Assembly (NCBI RefSeq): GCF_014647215.1
Contig: NZ_BMOT01000002.1
Span: 248,001 to 312,000 of the forward strand
DNA length: 64,000 nt
Direction: 5' to 3'
Origin: Shewanella aestuarii
GTDB taxonomy: Bacteria; Pseudomonadota; Gammaproteobacteria; Enterobacterales; Shewanellaceae
Part shown: positions 56,594 to 64,000 of the stretch, piece after piece
Layout of the letters: each line of letters starts with the position of its first letter
Numbering within the stretch: position 1 is the stretch's first letter
Notes under the pieces: model-generated
Databases searched by the model: none
What the model saw: only the letters and a program-made list of their open reading frames with translations
What the model was told of the DNA's origin: nothing
Program-made: the position numbers and the translations under genes

Positions 56594-57511
56594 TTAAGGA
56601 TTGATACGTGTTGGGATGCCCGTACGTTGTTCAAGTAAGCGTTTTAAAACAAACGAATCCGTTTCTGGATGAGCAATAAAGCGTGTGGTTTCTTTATTGA
56701 ATGTTAAGGCAACAGGCTCTTTTGATTCGAACTCATTTTGTGTTTTAGAAAGTGGCTGGTGGACTTCTAAATAACGATTTCCATCAGGCTCTTCAGTAAA
56801 CTTAACTGGTTGGTTAATAAATTCAACACGAGTACCAACAGGTACGGTATTAAATAAATGTTCGATATCTTCATGGCGTAAACGCACACAGCCCTGGCTT
56901 ACACGTAAGCCAATACCAAAGGTGGCGTTAGTGCCGTGAATTGCAAATAAGTTACCAATATAAAGCGCATGTAGCCCCATCGGGTTATCAGGGCCTGCCG
57001 GCCATACTGCGGGCAACGTTATTCCTTGAGCTTCATAAATCTTGCGGGTTGTTGCCGTTGGGGTCCAGGTAGGATTGGCGCGTTTACGTTGTACGCTTGT
57101 TACCCAGTTTTCAGGGGTGTCTCGACCGATTTGACCAATACCAATGGGTAAAACTTCTACTGTATTAGTGCCTTTCGGGAAGTAGTACAGACGCATTTCG
57201 GCAACGTTAATGATAATACCTTCATGTTTAGTATTAGGTAAAATTAACTGATGCGGGATCACTAAGGTGCTGCCAGGGGTGGGTAAAAAGGGATCAACGC
57301 CAGGATTTGCTTCTAATACATTGGTTAAACCTAATTTAAATTCAGCCGCAATCTCTTCCAGTGTCAGTTTACCTTCAGGCACAACGTAGTATTGGTTTTC
57401 ACCTACCAACATGCTTCCTTTTGCGGGTAAGCGATATTCCAAAGCAAAGCTATTAAAGCTTAAAAGCGTTGCTGCTGTGGCCAAAATAACAAATTTTAAA
57501 AGGTTTAACAT
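56594..57511 (-). CDS. L,D-transpeptidase (YkuD/ErfK family) with LysM-like domain
   Basis: The 305-residue periplasmic enzyme has a signal peptide (about 1-23), a LysM-like domain (about 40-92), and a YkuD domain with H192 ([12 protein letters not shown]) and nucleophile C208 ([13 protein letters not shown]). It forms 3-3 peptidoglycan cross-links or attaches Braun-type lipoprotein. The domain order matches ErfK/YbiS/YcfS. No TM beyond the signal. Confidence 0.93.
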   Translation of the reverse strand: MLNLLKFVILATAATLLSFNSFALEYRLPAKGSMLVGENQYYVVPEGKLTLEEIAAEFKLGLTNVLEANPGVDPFLPTPGSTLVIPHQLILPNTKHEGIIINVAEMRLYYFPKGTNTVEVLPIGIGQIGRDTPENWVTSVQRKRANPTWTPTATTRKIYEAQGITLPAVWPAGPDNPMGLHALYIGNLFAIHGTNATFGIGLRVSQGCVRLRHEDIEHLFNTVPVGTRVEFINQPVKFTEEPDGNRYLEVHQPLSKTQNEFESKEPVALTFNKETTRFIAHPETDSFVLKRLLEQRTGIPTRINP

Positions 57512-57707
57512 AGTGCTTTGGTGTTCCTATCTAATAGGGGGAATTTAGTTAAAAGCTAATGCTTTTTAATTGGGCGCATCGTCACTTATTCAGGTCAAAA
57601 TATCAACCCATTTTTGCTTTCATTACTGACTATTTATTCAATAGTCGAGCCAATTGAATTCAGATGATAACCACACAGTTTGTGGCATCCTGTTTTAGTG
57701 CTTTGTC

Positions 57708-58634
57708 TCAATCATATAGCGATGGACCATTTTCTTGTGGACGGGTTTTAAAACGCCTATGTAGCCACATGTATTGAGCGCGGTTTTTATTGATGATTTG
57801 TTCAATGATTTGGTTGCCGCGTATTGCATCTTCAAGCTCACTCTCTCCTGGAAAGTTTTCCAGTGGAGGCATAATTTCAATGGTATAGCCTTTGTCATCA
57901 GCGCTTCTTTCTACGACAAAAGGCAGCACATTGGCTTTGCCCAGTTTGGCTAACGAAGTTGCGCCAGTAATGGTTGCGGCATCAGGGACGGCAAAAAAAG
58001 GAATAAATACCGCACTGGAACGGCCAAAATCTTGATCTGCGGTGTACCAAACTACATCAGGTGTTCGCAGGCTGCGGATCATTTGTCGCACATCACGTTT
58101 CGGCACAAGTCCTTTGTTGGAACGTAAACGTCCTTTAACCTGTAAGTATTCCATAACCGGATTATTGTGCGGACGATAAACCCCAATAGATGGTCGGAAT
58201 TGGCCAAAAATACGCGCTCCCATTTCTAATGGTAAGCAATGTACGGCAAATAAAATCACGCCTTTACCCGCAAGCAAACTGTTTTCAATATGTTGCTCGC
58301 CTTTCATGGTCATGTGAGCCTGAACTTTTTCGTCTGACCACCACCAAGCATTTGCAGAATCAAATATGGCTTTACCTGTTTCTTCAAAATTACGTTTTAA
58401 TAATGCTTGCTGTTGATCTTCAGGCATATCAGGAAAGCATAAGCTGATATTACGTTTGGCTGTATGGATGCGACTGCCTGCAAGCATCATAGCTAACCGT
58501 CCAATACCCGCTCCCAGTTTCATTTGGATTGCTAAAGGCAGCACTTGAGTTACGCGCATCATTAATACCCCTAACCATAGTAACCAATACTTAGGGTGAT
58601 ACAGATTAGAGGTGAATTCAGCTTTTTCGACCAC
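57708..58634 (-). CDS. lpxL: Lauroyl-Kdo2-lipid IVA acyltransferase
   Basis: The 308-residue inner-membrane enzyme adds a secondary acyl chain to lipid A. The N-terminal anchor helix region (WLLWLGVLMMRVTQVLPLAI) is followed by the catalytic HxxxxE (VHCLPLEMGARIFG), IGVYRPHNNPVMEYLQ, DQDFGRSSAVFIPFFAVP, and a C-terminal YMWLHRRFKTRP. These are the LpxL motifs and differ from the LpxM pattern. It reads divergently from hldE, so two core-lipopolysaccharide genes share a promoter region. Confidence 0.9.
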   Translation of the reverse strand: MVEKAEFTSNLYHPKYWLLWLGVLMMRVTQVLPLAIQMKLGAGIGRLAMMLAGSRIHTAKRNISLCFPDMPEDQQQALLKRNFEETGKAIFDSANAWWWSDEKVQAHMTMKGEQHIENSLLAGKGVILFAVHCLPLEMGARIFGQFRPSIGVYRPHNNPVMEYLQVKGRLRSNKGLVPKRDVRQMIRSLRTPDVVWYTADQDFGRSSAVFIPFFAVPDAATITGATSLAKLGKANVLPFVVERSADDKGYTIEIMPPLENFPGESELEDAIRGNQIIEQIINKNRAQYMWLHRRFKTRPQENGPSLYD

Positions 58635-58737
58635 AAAGGACTCGTTTATCGATTAAAATTTTTAATATTCTAACTCATTTTTATCGAAAAATTAGGTACA
58701 ATCAGGGTAATTTTTTACAACAAACAGTGATTTCGCT

Positions 58738-60168
58738 ATGAAGGTTTCTCTTCCTGCTTTTGAAAATGCCCGAGTTTTAGTGCTTGGTGATGTGATGCTA
58801 GACCGTTATTGGGTAGGCCCAACGGGGCGTATTTCTCCCGAAGCACCAGTTCCTGTTGTAAAAATTAACCAAATTGAAGACCGACCAGGTGGCGCTGCAA
58901 ACGTAGCATTAAACGTCGCCACACTCGGTGGGCAAGTCAAATTAGCTGGCTTAGTGGGTAAAGATGAAACCGCAGCGGCGTTAACCTTAGGTGTTAGAAC
59001 TTTAGGCGTTGAGCCTCAATGGTTAGCGGTTGAGGGTAAACCGACTATCACTAAACTAAGAGTGTTATCGCGTAATCAACAGTTAATCAGACTCGACTTC
59101 GAAGAGCCTTTTGAAGCCTGTTATAGCCAAACCTTATTCGATCAAACCGAAGCCTTATTAGATAACGTTGATGTATTGGTGCTATCGGATTATGCCAAAG
59201 GGGCTATTTCACAACCTCAAGCCTTTATTGCCAAAGCGCGAGCAAAAGGGGTGAGTGTTTTAGTGGACCCTAAAGGCAGTGATTTTGAACGCTATCGCGG
59301 TGCTTCATTGATCACTCCCAATATGAGTGAGTTTGAAGCTGTCGTCGGCGCAGTGACCTGTGAAGATGATTTAATTGCTAAAGCGAAAGGTTTATTAACG
59401 GCCCATGATTTTGATGCAATTTTAGTGACCCGTTCAGAAAAAGGCATGACATTAATTACCCAGAATGAGCCTGAATTACATATTCCTACTGTAGCTCGTG
59501 AAGTTCACGACGTAACCGGAGCCGGTGATACTGTGATTTCTGCGTTAGCGACCTCTATTGCTGCTGGTGCGTCGTTAGCGCAAGCCTGTGCGATAGCAAA
59601 TACCGCAGCGGGTATTGTTGTGGGTAAATTGGGTACCTCTACAGTAAGCAGAATTGAATTGATTAATGCGCTTAAAATAAATCAGGGTGAATCCGGTTTT
59701 GGGGTTATGAGCGAGGATCAATTAGCTTATGCGATGGACCAAGCACGCCTGCGCGGAGAGAAAATCGTCATGACAAATGGCTGCTTTGATATTTTACATG
59801 CAGGTCATGTCAGTTATTTGCAGCAAGCGCGCGCACTGGGTGATCGCTTAATTGTTGCGGTCAATGATGATGCCTCAGTGAAACGCTTAAAAGGCAATGG
59901 TCGTCCTGTTAACCCTGCTGATCGCCGTATGGCAGTATTGGCCGGACTCGCATCTGTTGATTGGGTTGTGCCATTTACCGAAGATACACCACAGCGCGTG
60001 ATTGCACGACTGCTTCCCGATTCACTAGTGAAAGGCGGTGATTACAAAGTGGAAGAAATCGCCGGTGGTGCAGAAGTTATAGCTAATGGCGGTCAAGTTG
60101 AAGTGCTTGGTTTTGAAGATGGCGTGTCTACAACCGCGATTATTCAAAACATTATGGCAAACAAGTAA
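58738..60168 (+). CDS. hldE: Bifunctional heptose kinase/adenylyltransferase
   Basis: HldE phosphorylates heptose-7-phosphate and forms ADP-heptose for the lipopolysaccharide core. The 476-residue protein has an N-terminal ribokinase-like kinase ([39 protein letters not shown]) and a C-terminal nucleotidyltransferase ([32 protein letters not shown]). Fusion of both halves is the normal gammaproteobacterial form. Confidence 0.97.
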   Translation: MKVSLPAFENARVLVLGDVMLDRYWVGPTGRISPEAPVPVVKINQIEDRPGGAANVALNVATLGGQVKLAGLVGKDETAAALTLGVRTLGVEPQWLAVEGKPTITKLRVLSRNQQLIRLDFEEPFEACYSQTLFDQTEALLDNVDVLVLSDYAKGAISQPQAFIAKARAKGVSVLVDPKGSDFERYRGASLITPNMSEFEAVVGAVTCEDDLIAKAKGLLTAHDFDAILVTRSEKGMTLITQNEPELHIPTVAREVHDVTGAGDTVISALATSIAAGASLAQACAIANTAAGIVVGKLGTSTVSRIELINALKINQGESGFGVMSEDQLAYAMDQARLRGEKIVMTNGCFDILHAGHVSYLQQARALGDRLIVAVNDDASVKRLKGNGRPVNPADRRMAVLAGLASVDWVVPFTEDTPQRVIARLLPDSLVKGGDYKVEEIAGGAEVIANGGQVEVLGFEDGVSTTAIIQNIMANK

Positions 60169-60229
60169 TTTGCATCGGTTGTTGCTAACAATACGCCCCT
60201 GCAATGTGCTAGCTAGATGGCAGGGGAGA

Positions 60230-61156
60230 ATGAGCCGACTGATAACATTATGCAGCGGCTCAGTTTTTATTGGTTTGTTATCCTTTAATGCGTTTGCTCA
60301 ATCGCTTGAAGAGCCAGTTAACCTTCAAGCGCCCGAGTTACTCACAGAAGCTACTAATTGGGTGACTGTACTCGACAAGCAAGCCTTAGTTTGTCAACTC
60401 GCTGACCTTGAGTCCTGTCTTAAAAACTTACCTTCTTCTTTACAACATCAAGCAGCACTTTCAGCGATCAATGTCCGCCAAGCTATGGGCTTAAAAAGCG
60501 CCATGGTGCTTGTGGTTGAACATCAATCAATTGCAGGGGTTATCATAGTTCAAGCTGAGCGTGAGCCTAAGTCACAAACTGGATCGTTAGGGCTAAACAC
60601 CTATGGTATTGAGTTGGCTAATCAAACGCAGTTGAGTCTTTGGCATGAAATTGGCCACCTACATAATATCGACTTACAAGGTAAGGCGTTACCATTAAGG
60701 TTAAGTGATTATCAGCATGAATGGCTGGCGGATGTGTATTTGTTTTGGCGTTTAGCCCAGACGAAACAACTTCATTTGGCATGGCAACAATTACACCGTC
60801 GAAATCTTGCCGTGATCCACGACAGTGATAATTTGTCCCACTGGAGTGCGCCACAATTACAGTTTCTATTGCAGCAATATGATCAACAAACCTTAGCCAC
60901 ATCGATTAATTATGTGGATTTTATTACAGAGGTTTATCCGCTTTTACCTAATTTTTCAGACCGAGATATGGCGGAGTTTTCCAGTCTAATTCAGCGCACT
61001 TTTGGTGCTGGCGTCGTACAACCTTTGCCTAATTATATGTTTTGGCGTCAACCCAGTTTGGCTGCAATTTTACATCCTACGTTAAATTATTTAATGGGCG
61101 AAACCGCTGCCCAAAAATGGCTTAGTCAACATTTTATCCCTGCTGACAACTTGTAA
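60230..61156 (+). CDS. Predicted exported zinc metallopeptidase (gluzincin-like)
   Basis: The 308-residue protein has a signal peptide (about 1-23, ending FNAFAQ) and no family that I recognise. It carries HEIGH at 139-143 and EWLAD (E164, D168), which together reproduce the HExxH ... ExxxD layout of gluzincin peptidases. The first part (about 40-110) is helical and the end (about 200-308) is helical and hydrophobic. I chose the ATG at 60230, preceded by AGGGGAG, because the frame further upstream overlaps hldE and has no signal. It is separated from hldE by 61 bp. Zinc binding and activity are inferred only. Confidence 0.6.
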   Translation: MSRLITLCSGSVFIGLLSFNAFAQSLEEPVNLQAPELLTEATNWVTVLDKQALVCQLADLESCLKNLPSSLQHQAALSAINVRQAMGLKSAMVLVVEHQSIAGVIIVQAEREPKSQTGSLGLNTYGIELANQTQLSLWHEIGHLHNIDLQGKALPLRLSDYQHEWLADVYLFWRLAQTKQLHLAWQQLHRRNLAVIHDSDNLSHWSAPQLQFLLQQYDQQTLATSINYVDFITEVYPLLPNFSDRDMAEFSSLIQRTFGAGVVQPLPNYMFWRQPSLAAILHPTLNYLMGETAAQKWLSQHFIPADNL

Positions 61157-61300
61157 GCGCTTCCATTTGTTTTTATTAATTTTGTTATATTAATTATTAC
61201 CTTAGCTTTGAATTTTTTATTTTCATCATTTAGCAAAGACGGATACGAGAATAGCTATTGAATTGTAAGGATAAAATATTGTGGATGATCTTATTATCAG

Positions 61301-61317
61301 TGTAACAAATTGTCACA
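61301..61317. promoter_or_regulatory. Imperfect palindrome upstream of the TetR gene
   Basis: TGTAACAAATTGTCACA is an imperfect inverted repeat (TGTnACAA / TTGTnACA) 108 bp upstream of the regulator. It is not a CRP site, since the spacer is seven rather than six bases. It may be the regulator's own operator; TetR-family proteins usually bind palindromes near their genes. Confidence 0.4.
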
Positions 61318-61424
61318 TAGGATAATGTACGGTTAAAAATGTTGTAAATTTTGGTGGGAAAAGCGGAATTTTAAGGTTTCGTCTGGTAAGATCTTGCCCC
61401 AAATTATTACCGAGACCTAGCACT

Positions 61425-61904
61425 ATGGCCAAACGTTCACGCATTGAAACCGAGCAAACAGTAAACCAAATTCTGGACGAAGCGCTTAAACAGATTCTTA
61501 CGATAGGTTTTGATGCAATGTCATACACGACTTTGTCTACAGCAACTGGGATAAGTCGGACTGGAATAAGTCATCATTTTCCTAAAAAAACTGAATTTCT
61601 GGTGCGCCTAGATCATCGTATTGGTCAGCTGTTTGTCGATGCGCTTAATTTTGATTCAATAACTTCATTAGAATCCAGTTGGAAACAGGCATTACAACTA
61701 ACGGAGCATAAAGCGGTATTGAAACTATTTTTCAGTCTTTGTGGTACAAACAGTGATAACGTTACCTATTTTAAAGCCATGAATAGCGCTCAAAAATTAG
61801 CGTTATTGCAATTAGGCGAAGCAGGTGAAAAATGCGTAGCGCAACTTATTGGTCACAGCGCAATTACGCTACTTGAAAACGCTTTACCATTAGAGGCGGC
61901 ATAA
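61425..61904 (+). CDS. TetR-family transcriptional regulator
   Basis: The 159-residue protein has an N-terminal TetR-type helix-turn-helix (MAKRSRIETEQTVNQILDEA, then FDAMSYTTLSTATGISRTGI and SHHFPKKTEFL). The ligand-binding half (about 75-159) is shorter than the usual 120-140 residues. It therefore belongs to a compact subgroup or has lost its end, though no frameshift is visible. The ligand is unknown. It stands alone. Confidence 0.8.
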   Translation: MAKRSRIETEQTVNQILDEALKQILTIGFDAMSYTTLSTATGISRTGISHHFPKKTEFLVRLDHRIGQLFVDALNFDSITSLESSWKQALQLTEHKAVLKLFFSLCGTNSDNVTYFKAMNSAQKLALLQLGEAGEKCVAQLIGHSAITLLENALPLEAA

Positions 61905-61999
61905 ATAGTTTGGTGTAAATATAAAGCAACTCCCTTTTATTGACTAAAAGTATTCAGAGGCGCTGGATTCAAATACACCATTATATGCCGATTTAGCGA

Positions 62000-62387
62000 T
62001 TAGTTTAAAATAGTATAACCACGTTTAATCATGCAGTTACGTACTACAAGTTGTTTTTCTGCTTCATAATTTGCTTGATTATTTTTGCGACCACGTGAGC
62101 CGCCTAAAGTGCCCGTAGTTCCCTCTATTCCCGCGCCAATTTTTGGCACCTTGGGTTCCACTCCCTCCAGCAATAGCAACACCTACAGCACCTAGAGCGG
62201 CGCCTTTGGCTGCACTGCCAAGCATGTTTCTAGATTGGGTTTCTTTTTGAACTTGTTCAGATATTTCAGTGCATTGATGTTGATCAAAAATGAAGTCTTT
62301 TTCATCGACATCTGATTTGTCATAAATAATGTTCGCATTGGCTGTAAATGCGCAAAATGAAAGGGCAATGAGTATTATTTTTTCCAT
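62000..62387 (-). pseudogene. Glycine-zipper outer-membrane/periplasmic protein, frameshifted
   Basis: The gene starts at an ATG with AAGGA six bases upstream (MEKIILIALSFCAFTANANI, a signal peptide) and reads through a helical part and the glycine zipper GAALGAVGVAIAGGSG. At about 62140 the frame shifts. The other frame continues the zipper (IGAGIEGTTGTLGG) and then encodes the expected end NYEAEKQLVVRNCMIKRGYT. Removing one A from the AAAAA run on the minus strand (TTTTT, 62140-62144) joins both parts into a single ~128-residue protein. It is a pseudogene, a sequencing error, or a slippage site. Glycine-zipper lipoprotein-like proteins often have a C-terminal CxxGRGY-type motif like this one. 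Confidence 0.78.
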
Positions 62388-62516
62388 AATATTTCCTTGT
62401 GACTTCAGCAATAACTAAGGTTGAATGTCACTTAAGGTTAACATTAGCAAAAAATTGATATCGAATATCGCTTATTCCTCATGTAATAAGCGATATTGTG
62501 GATAAAGCGAGGGCCG

Positions 62517-63218
62517 TTATAACGTGACTTTACGAGACTCGTAGAACTGACACATTTGTTGGGCTTTATCTTCCTCATATTCTCTTAGACCACTAAGAAC
62601 TAAGGTTTTCTTTCCGGTACCTATCACTGTTTCATTCTGACGAAGCTCAAAGGTTAGCGTTACATCACCACGTTTACCATTGATTAATAACTGCTGGTCG
62701 ATTAAATGAAGGTTAATGTCATCAAAGTCAAAATGATCTAAATGAAATGACATGCTTTCATAGATAACTAATGGGCGGTCAGGGTTTATCATCATTTTAT
62801 GTTGCTTCATCATAGGCACTAAAACGTGGATAAAATTTAACCCTGAAAATGCCACATAGCTTTTAATAAATGCCGCTGTTTGCGTGTCGCACTGGCAAAT
62901 ATCACCTTGACGAGATACATGCATATACTCTTTGTTTTTGACATCGCTGATTGTAAAGTTATCTTCAACCGCATCAGGCAGCGTCAATTCAATTCCATCA
63001 CCTACCATGCCGGCAAATTTAAAGGTCATGTTTTGGCTTAAACCATATTCTGTTAATACCAGCGCGAATAATAAGTCACCAGGCACACAAAAGCGTTTTG
63101 CGCCGACATCATGGATTGGGTTGAAATCTTCAGCTACTCGTTTAGCAAAGTCACTTGCTTGTTGGGCAGAAATAAAAACGCTTTGATCTTGTTTTGAATA
63201 ATATGGCGATAAAAACAT
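62517..63218 (-). CDS. DUF3581 family protein
   Basis: The 233-residue cytoplasmic protein matches the DUF3581 family, with a hot-dog-like motif FAKRVAEDFNPIHD, the conserved CVPGDLLFALVLTEYG, and a C-terminal second hot-dog-like half (LTFELRQNETVIGTGKKTLV). The function is unknown. The start used begins MFLSPYYSKQDQ and gives the usual family length; the frame is open 20 codons further. Confidence 0.82.
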   Translation of the reverse strand: MFLSPYYSKQDQSVFISAQQASDFAKRVAEDFNPIHDVGAKRFCVPGDLLFALVLTEYGLSQNMTFKFAGMVGDGIELTLPDAVEDNFTISDVKNKEYMHVSRQGDICQCDTQTAAFIKSYVAFSGLNFIHVLVPMMKQHKMMINPDRPLVIYESMSFHLDHFDFDDINLHLIDQQLLINGKRGDVTLTFELRQNETVIGTGKKTLVLSGLREYEEDKAQQMCQFYESRKVTL

Positions 63219-63470
63219 GATGGAATGAGTCTTATAATAAGGATTAATTTTTTCAGGGCAGTGTACTGCACATTTCACAAATAACTCACCCGATGACTAG
63301 ATTCTTTCAACTTTAATCTCAAAGTGAATGAATTTTATACACTATTATGGGTGATCTGTCTCACAAACCTAGCCATAAGCATAACAATTCCGCCTTGTTT
63401 GTAAATATATCGTATCTCATTGTTGATTTTAATGTCCGCTTAAGTAAAAATACGCACAATTAGAAACACA

Positions 63471-63489
63471 AATAAGAATTGTTCTTATT
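63471..63489 (+). promoter_or_regulatory. Fur-like box before the TonB receptor gene
   Basis: AATAAGAATTGTTCTTATT is an inverted repeat (ATAAGAA-N3-TTCTTAT) that matches the Fur consensus at about 11-12 of 19 positions. It lies 38 bp upstream of the receptor start, a location that would block its promoter when iron is abundant. Confidence 0.6.
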
Positions 63490-63526
63490 AGCATTGAAGT
63501 TAAATGTGGTATTGGGAGATATAAAG

Positions 63527-64000
63527 ATGAGCCAGTCAAACACCTTACGTTTGAGTGTTTTAGCAAGTGCATTATTAATGACAATGGGCGCAAGTGCCGC
63601 TGAAAAAGCTGTGCAAGATACGCAAGTGGCTACCACTAACATTGAACAAATTACAATTTTTGGTAGTCGTAACCCGATTAATACTGTTCCTGGCAGTGCG
63701 CACGTTATTTCAGCTGCAGATATTGAGCAGTTTAAATATACCGATATCATGCGTACGTTGGCTTCAATTCCTGGTGTTTATATCCAAGAAGAAGATGGCT
63801 ACGGATTACGTCCAAATTTAGGTATGCGTGGTACAGGTCAAAATCGTTCTGAAAAGATCACTATCATGGAAGATGGCGTATTAGCCGCGCCAGCACCTTA
63901 CGCATCACCAGCTGCTTATTATTTCCCTACCTCAGGGCGTATGCAAAGTGTTGAAATTCTTAAAGGTAGCTCAACAGTTAAATATGGACCACGTACAACG
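63527..64000 (+). CDS. TonB-dependent outer-membrane receptor, N-terminal part (continues beyond window)
   Basis: The visible 158 residues have a signal peptide (MSQSNTLRLSVLASALLMTM, cut after ASA), a TonB-box-like EQITIFGSRNP, and the plug-domain start (SAADIEQFKYTDIMRTLASI then PGVYIQEEDGYGLRPNLGMR). The MEDGVLAAPAPYASPAAYYF and LKGSSTVKYGP segments match siderophore receptors of the FecA/FhuA class. The start has GGGAG eight bases upstream. A Fur-like box precedes it, so iron-regulated ferric-siderophore uptake is likely; the ligand cannot be read from this part. Confidence 0.9.
   Translation, partial: MSQSNTLRLSVLASALLMTMGASAAEKAVQDTQVATTNIEQITIFGSRNPINTVPGSAHVISAADIEQFKYTDIMRTLASIPGVYIQEEDGYGLRPNLGMRGTGQNRSEKITIMEDGVLAAPAPYASPAAYYFPTSGRMQSVEILKGSSTVKYGPRTT

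Noticed and set aside
61301..61317. CRP binding site
   Set aside because: Spacing between half-sites is seven bases and only one half (TCACA) matches the CRP core.
62000..62182. Separate 60-codon gene
   Set aside because: It is the second half of the frameshifted glycine-zipper gene, not an independent gene.

Overview
The window reads as a chromosomal segment of a marine gammaproteobacterium of the Alteromonadales, most likely Shewanella. The evidence is AT-leaning sequence, the crp-prkB-yheU-yheT-yheS neighbourhood, the sfsA-dksA-gluQ-pcnB-folK-panB-panC order, argD followed by astA and astD, and proteins that look Shewanella-like throughout (DksA, CRP, PBP1b, HldE). The species assignment is inference. 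No rRNA, tRNA, CRISPR array, prophage or complete insertion sequence was seen. Coding density is high and most genes are core functions.

Layout. 1-2.3 kb: end of the cytochrome bc1 operon (petB partial, petC), then sspA-sspB. 2.3-6.7 kb: pabA-type glutaminase, an exported S9 peptidase and an HDOD protein. 6.7-12.3 kb: a long non-coding stretch with a paired ArgR operator, argD, a terminator, then astA, astD and a DUF1338 dioxygenase-like gene (arginine synthesis and catabolism). 12.4-15.6 kb: a palindromic MITE-like element at the stop codon of a PhoQ-like kinase, its PhoP-like regulator, a PepSY-like exported protein, and crp. 15.9-24.4 kb: Sel1-repeat protein with a Fur-like box, prkB, yheU, yheT, a Tat-signal/GMC oxidoreductase pair, a TIGR02444 protein, yheS and yheV. 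24.5-31.3 kb: a small DUF4124-like protein, then the classic dksA-gluQ-pcnB-folK-panB-panC run and sfsA. pcnB appears to start at an AUU codon with a good Shine-Dalgarno sequence. 31.4-41 kb: pepB, thpR, a GGDEF-EAL protein, hrpB, mrcB.

41.3-48.3 kb is the most interesting part. It is a PspA-type envelope-stress island in two adjacent operons: lipoprotein - DUF350 membrane protein - membrane-fused spermidine-synthase-like enzyme; and DUF2170 (YjfI) - PspA/IM30 - DUF2491 (YjfK) - a small protein that looks like two ribbon-helix-helix units in tandem. A voltage-gated potassium-channel gene follows beyond a strong terminator. Both operons carry the same palindrome (GACATAWTATGTC) over their predicted -35 region, and the second has a further copy at the predicted start site. 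I infer one regulon, with the tandem RHH protein as the likely regulator. The canonical pspBC and pspF genes are absent from the window.

48.3-64 kb: glnE, a GAF-GGDEF cyclase, an SbtA-like transporter, a DUF3081-like protein, zapE, a bactofilin with a transmembrane tail, an L,D-transpeptidase, lpxL, hldE, a predicted periplasmic gluzincin-like protein, a TetR regulator, a frameshifted glycine-zipper gene, a DUF3581 protein, and the start of a TonB-dependent receptor behind a Fur-like box.
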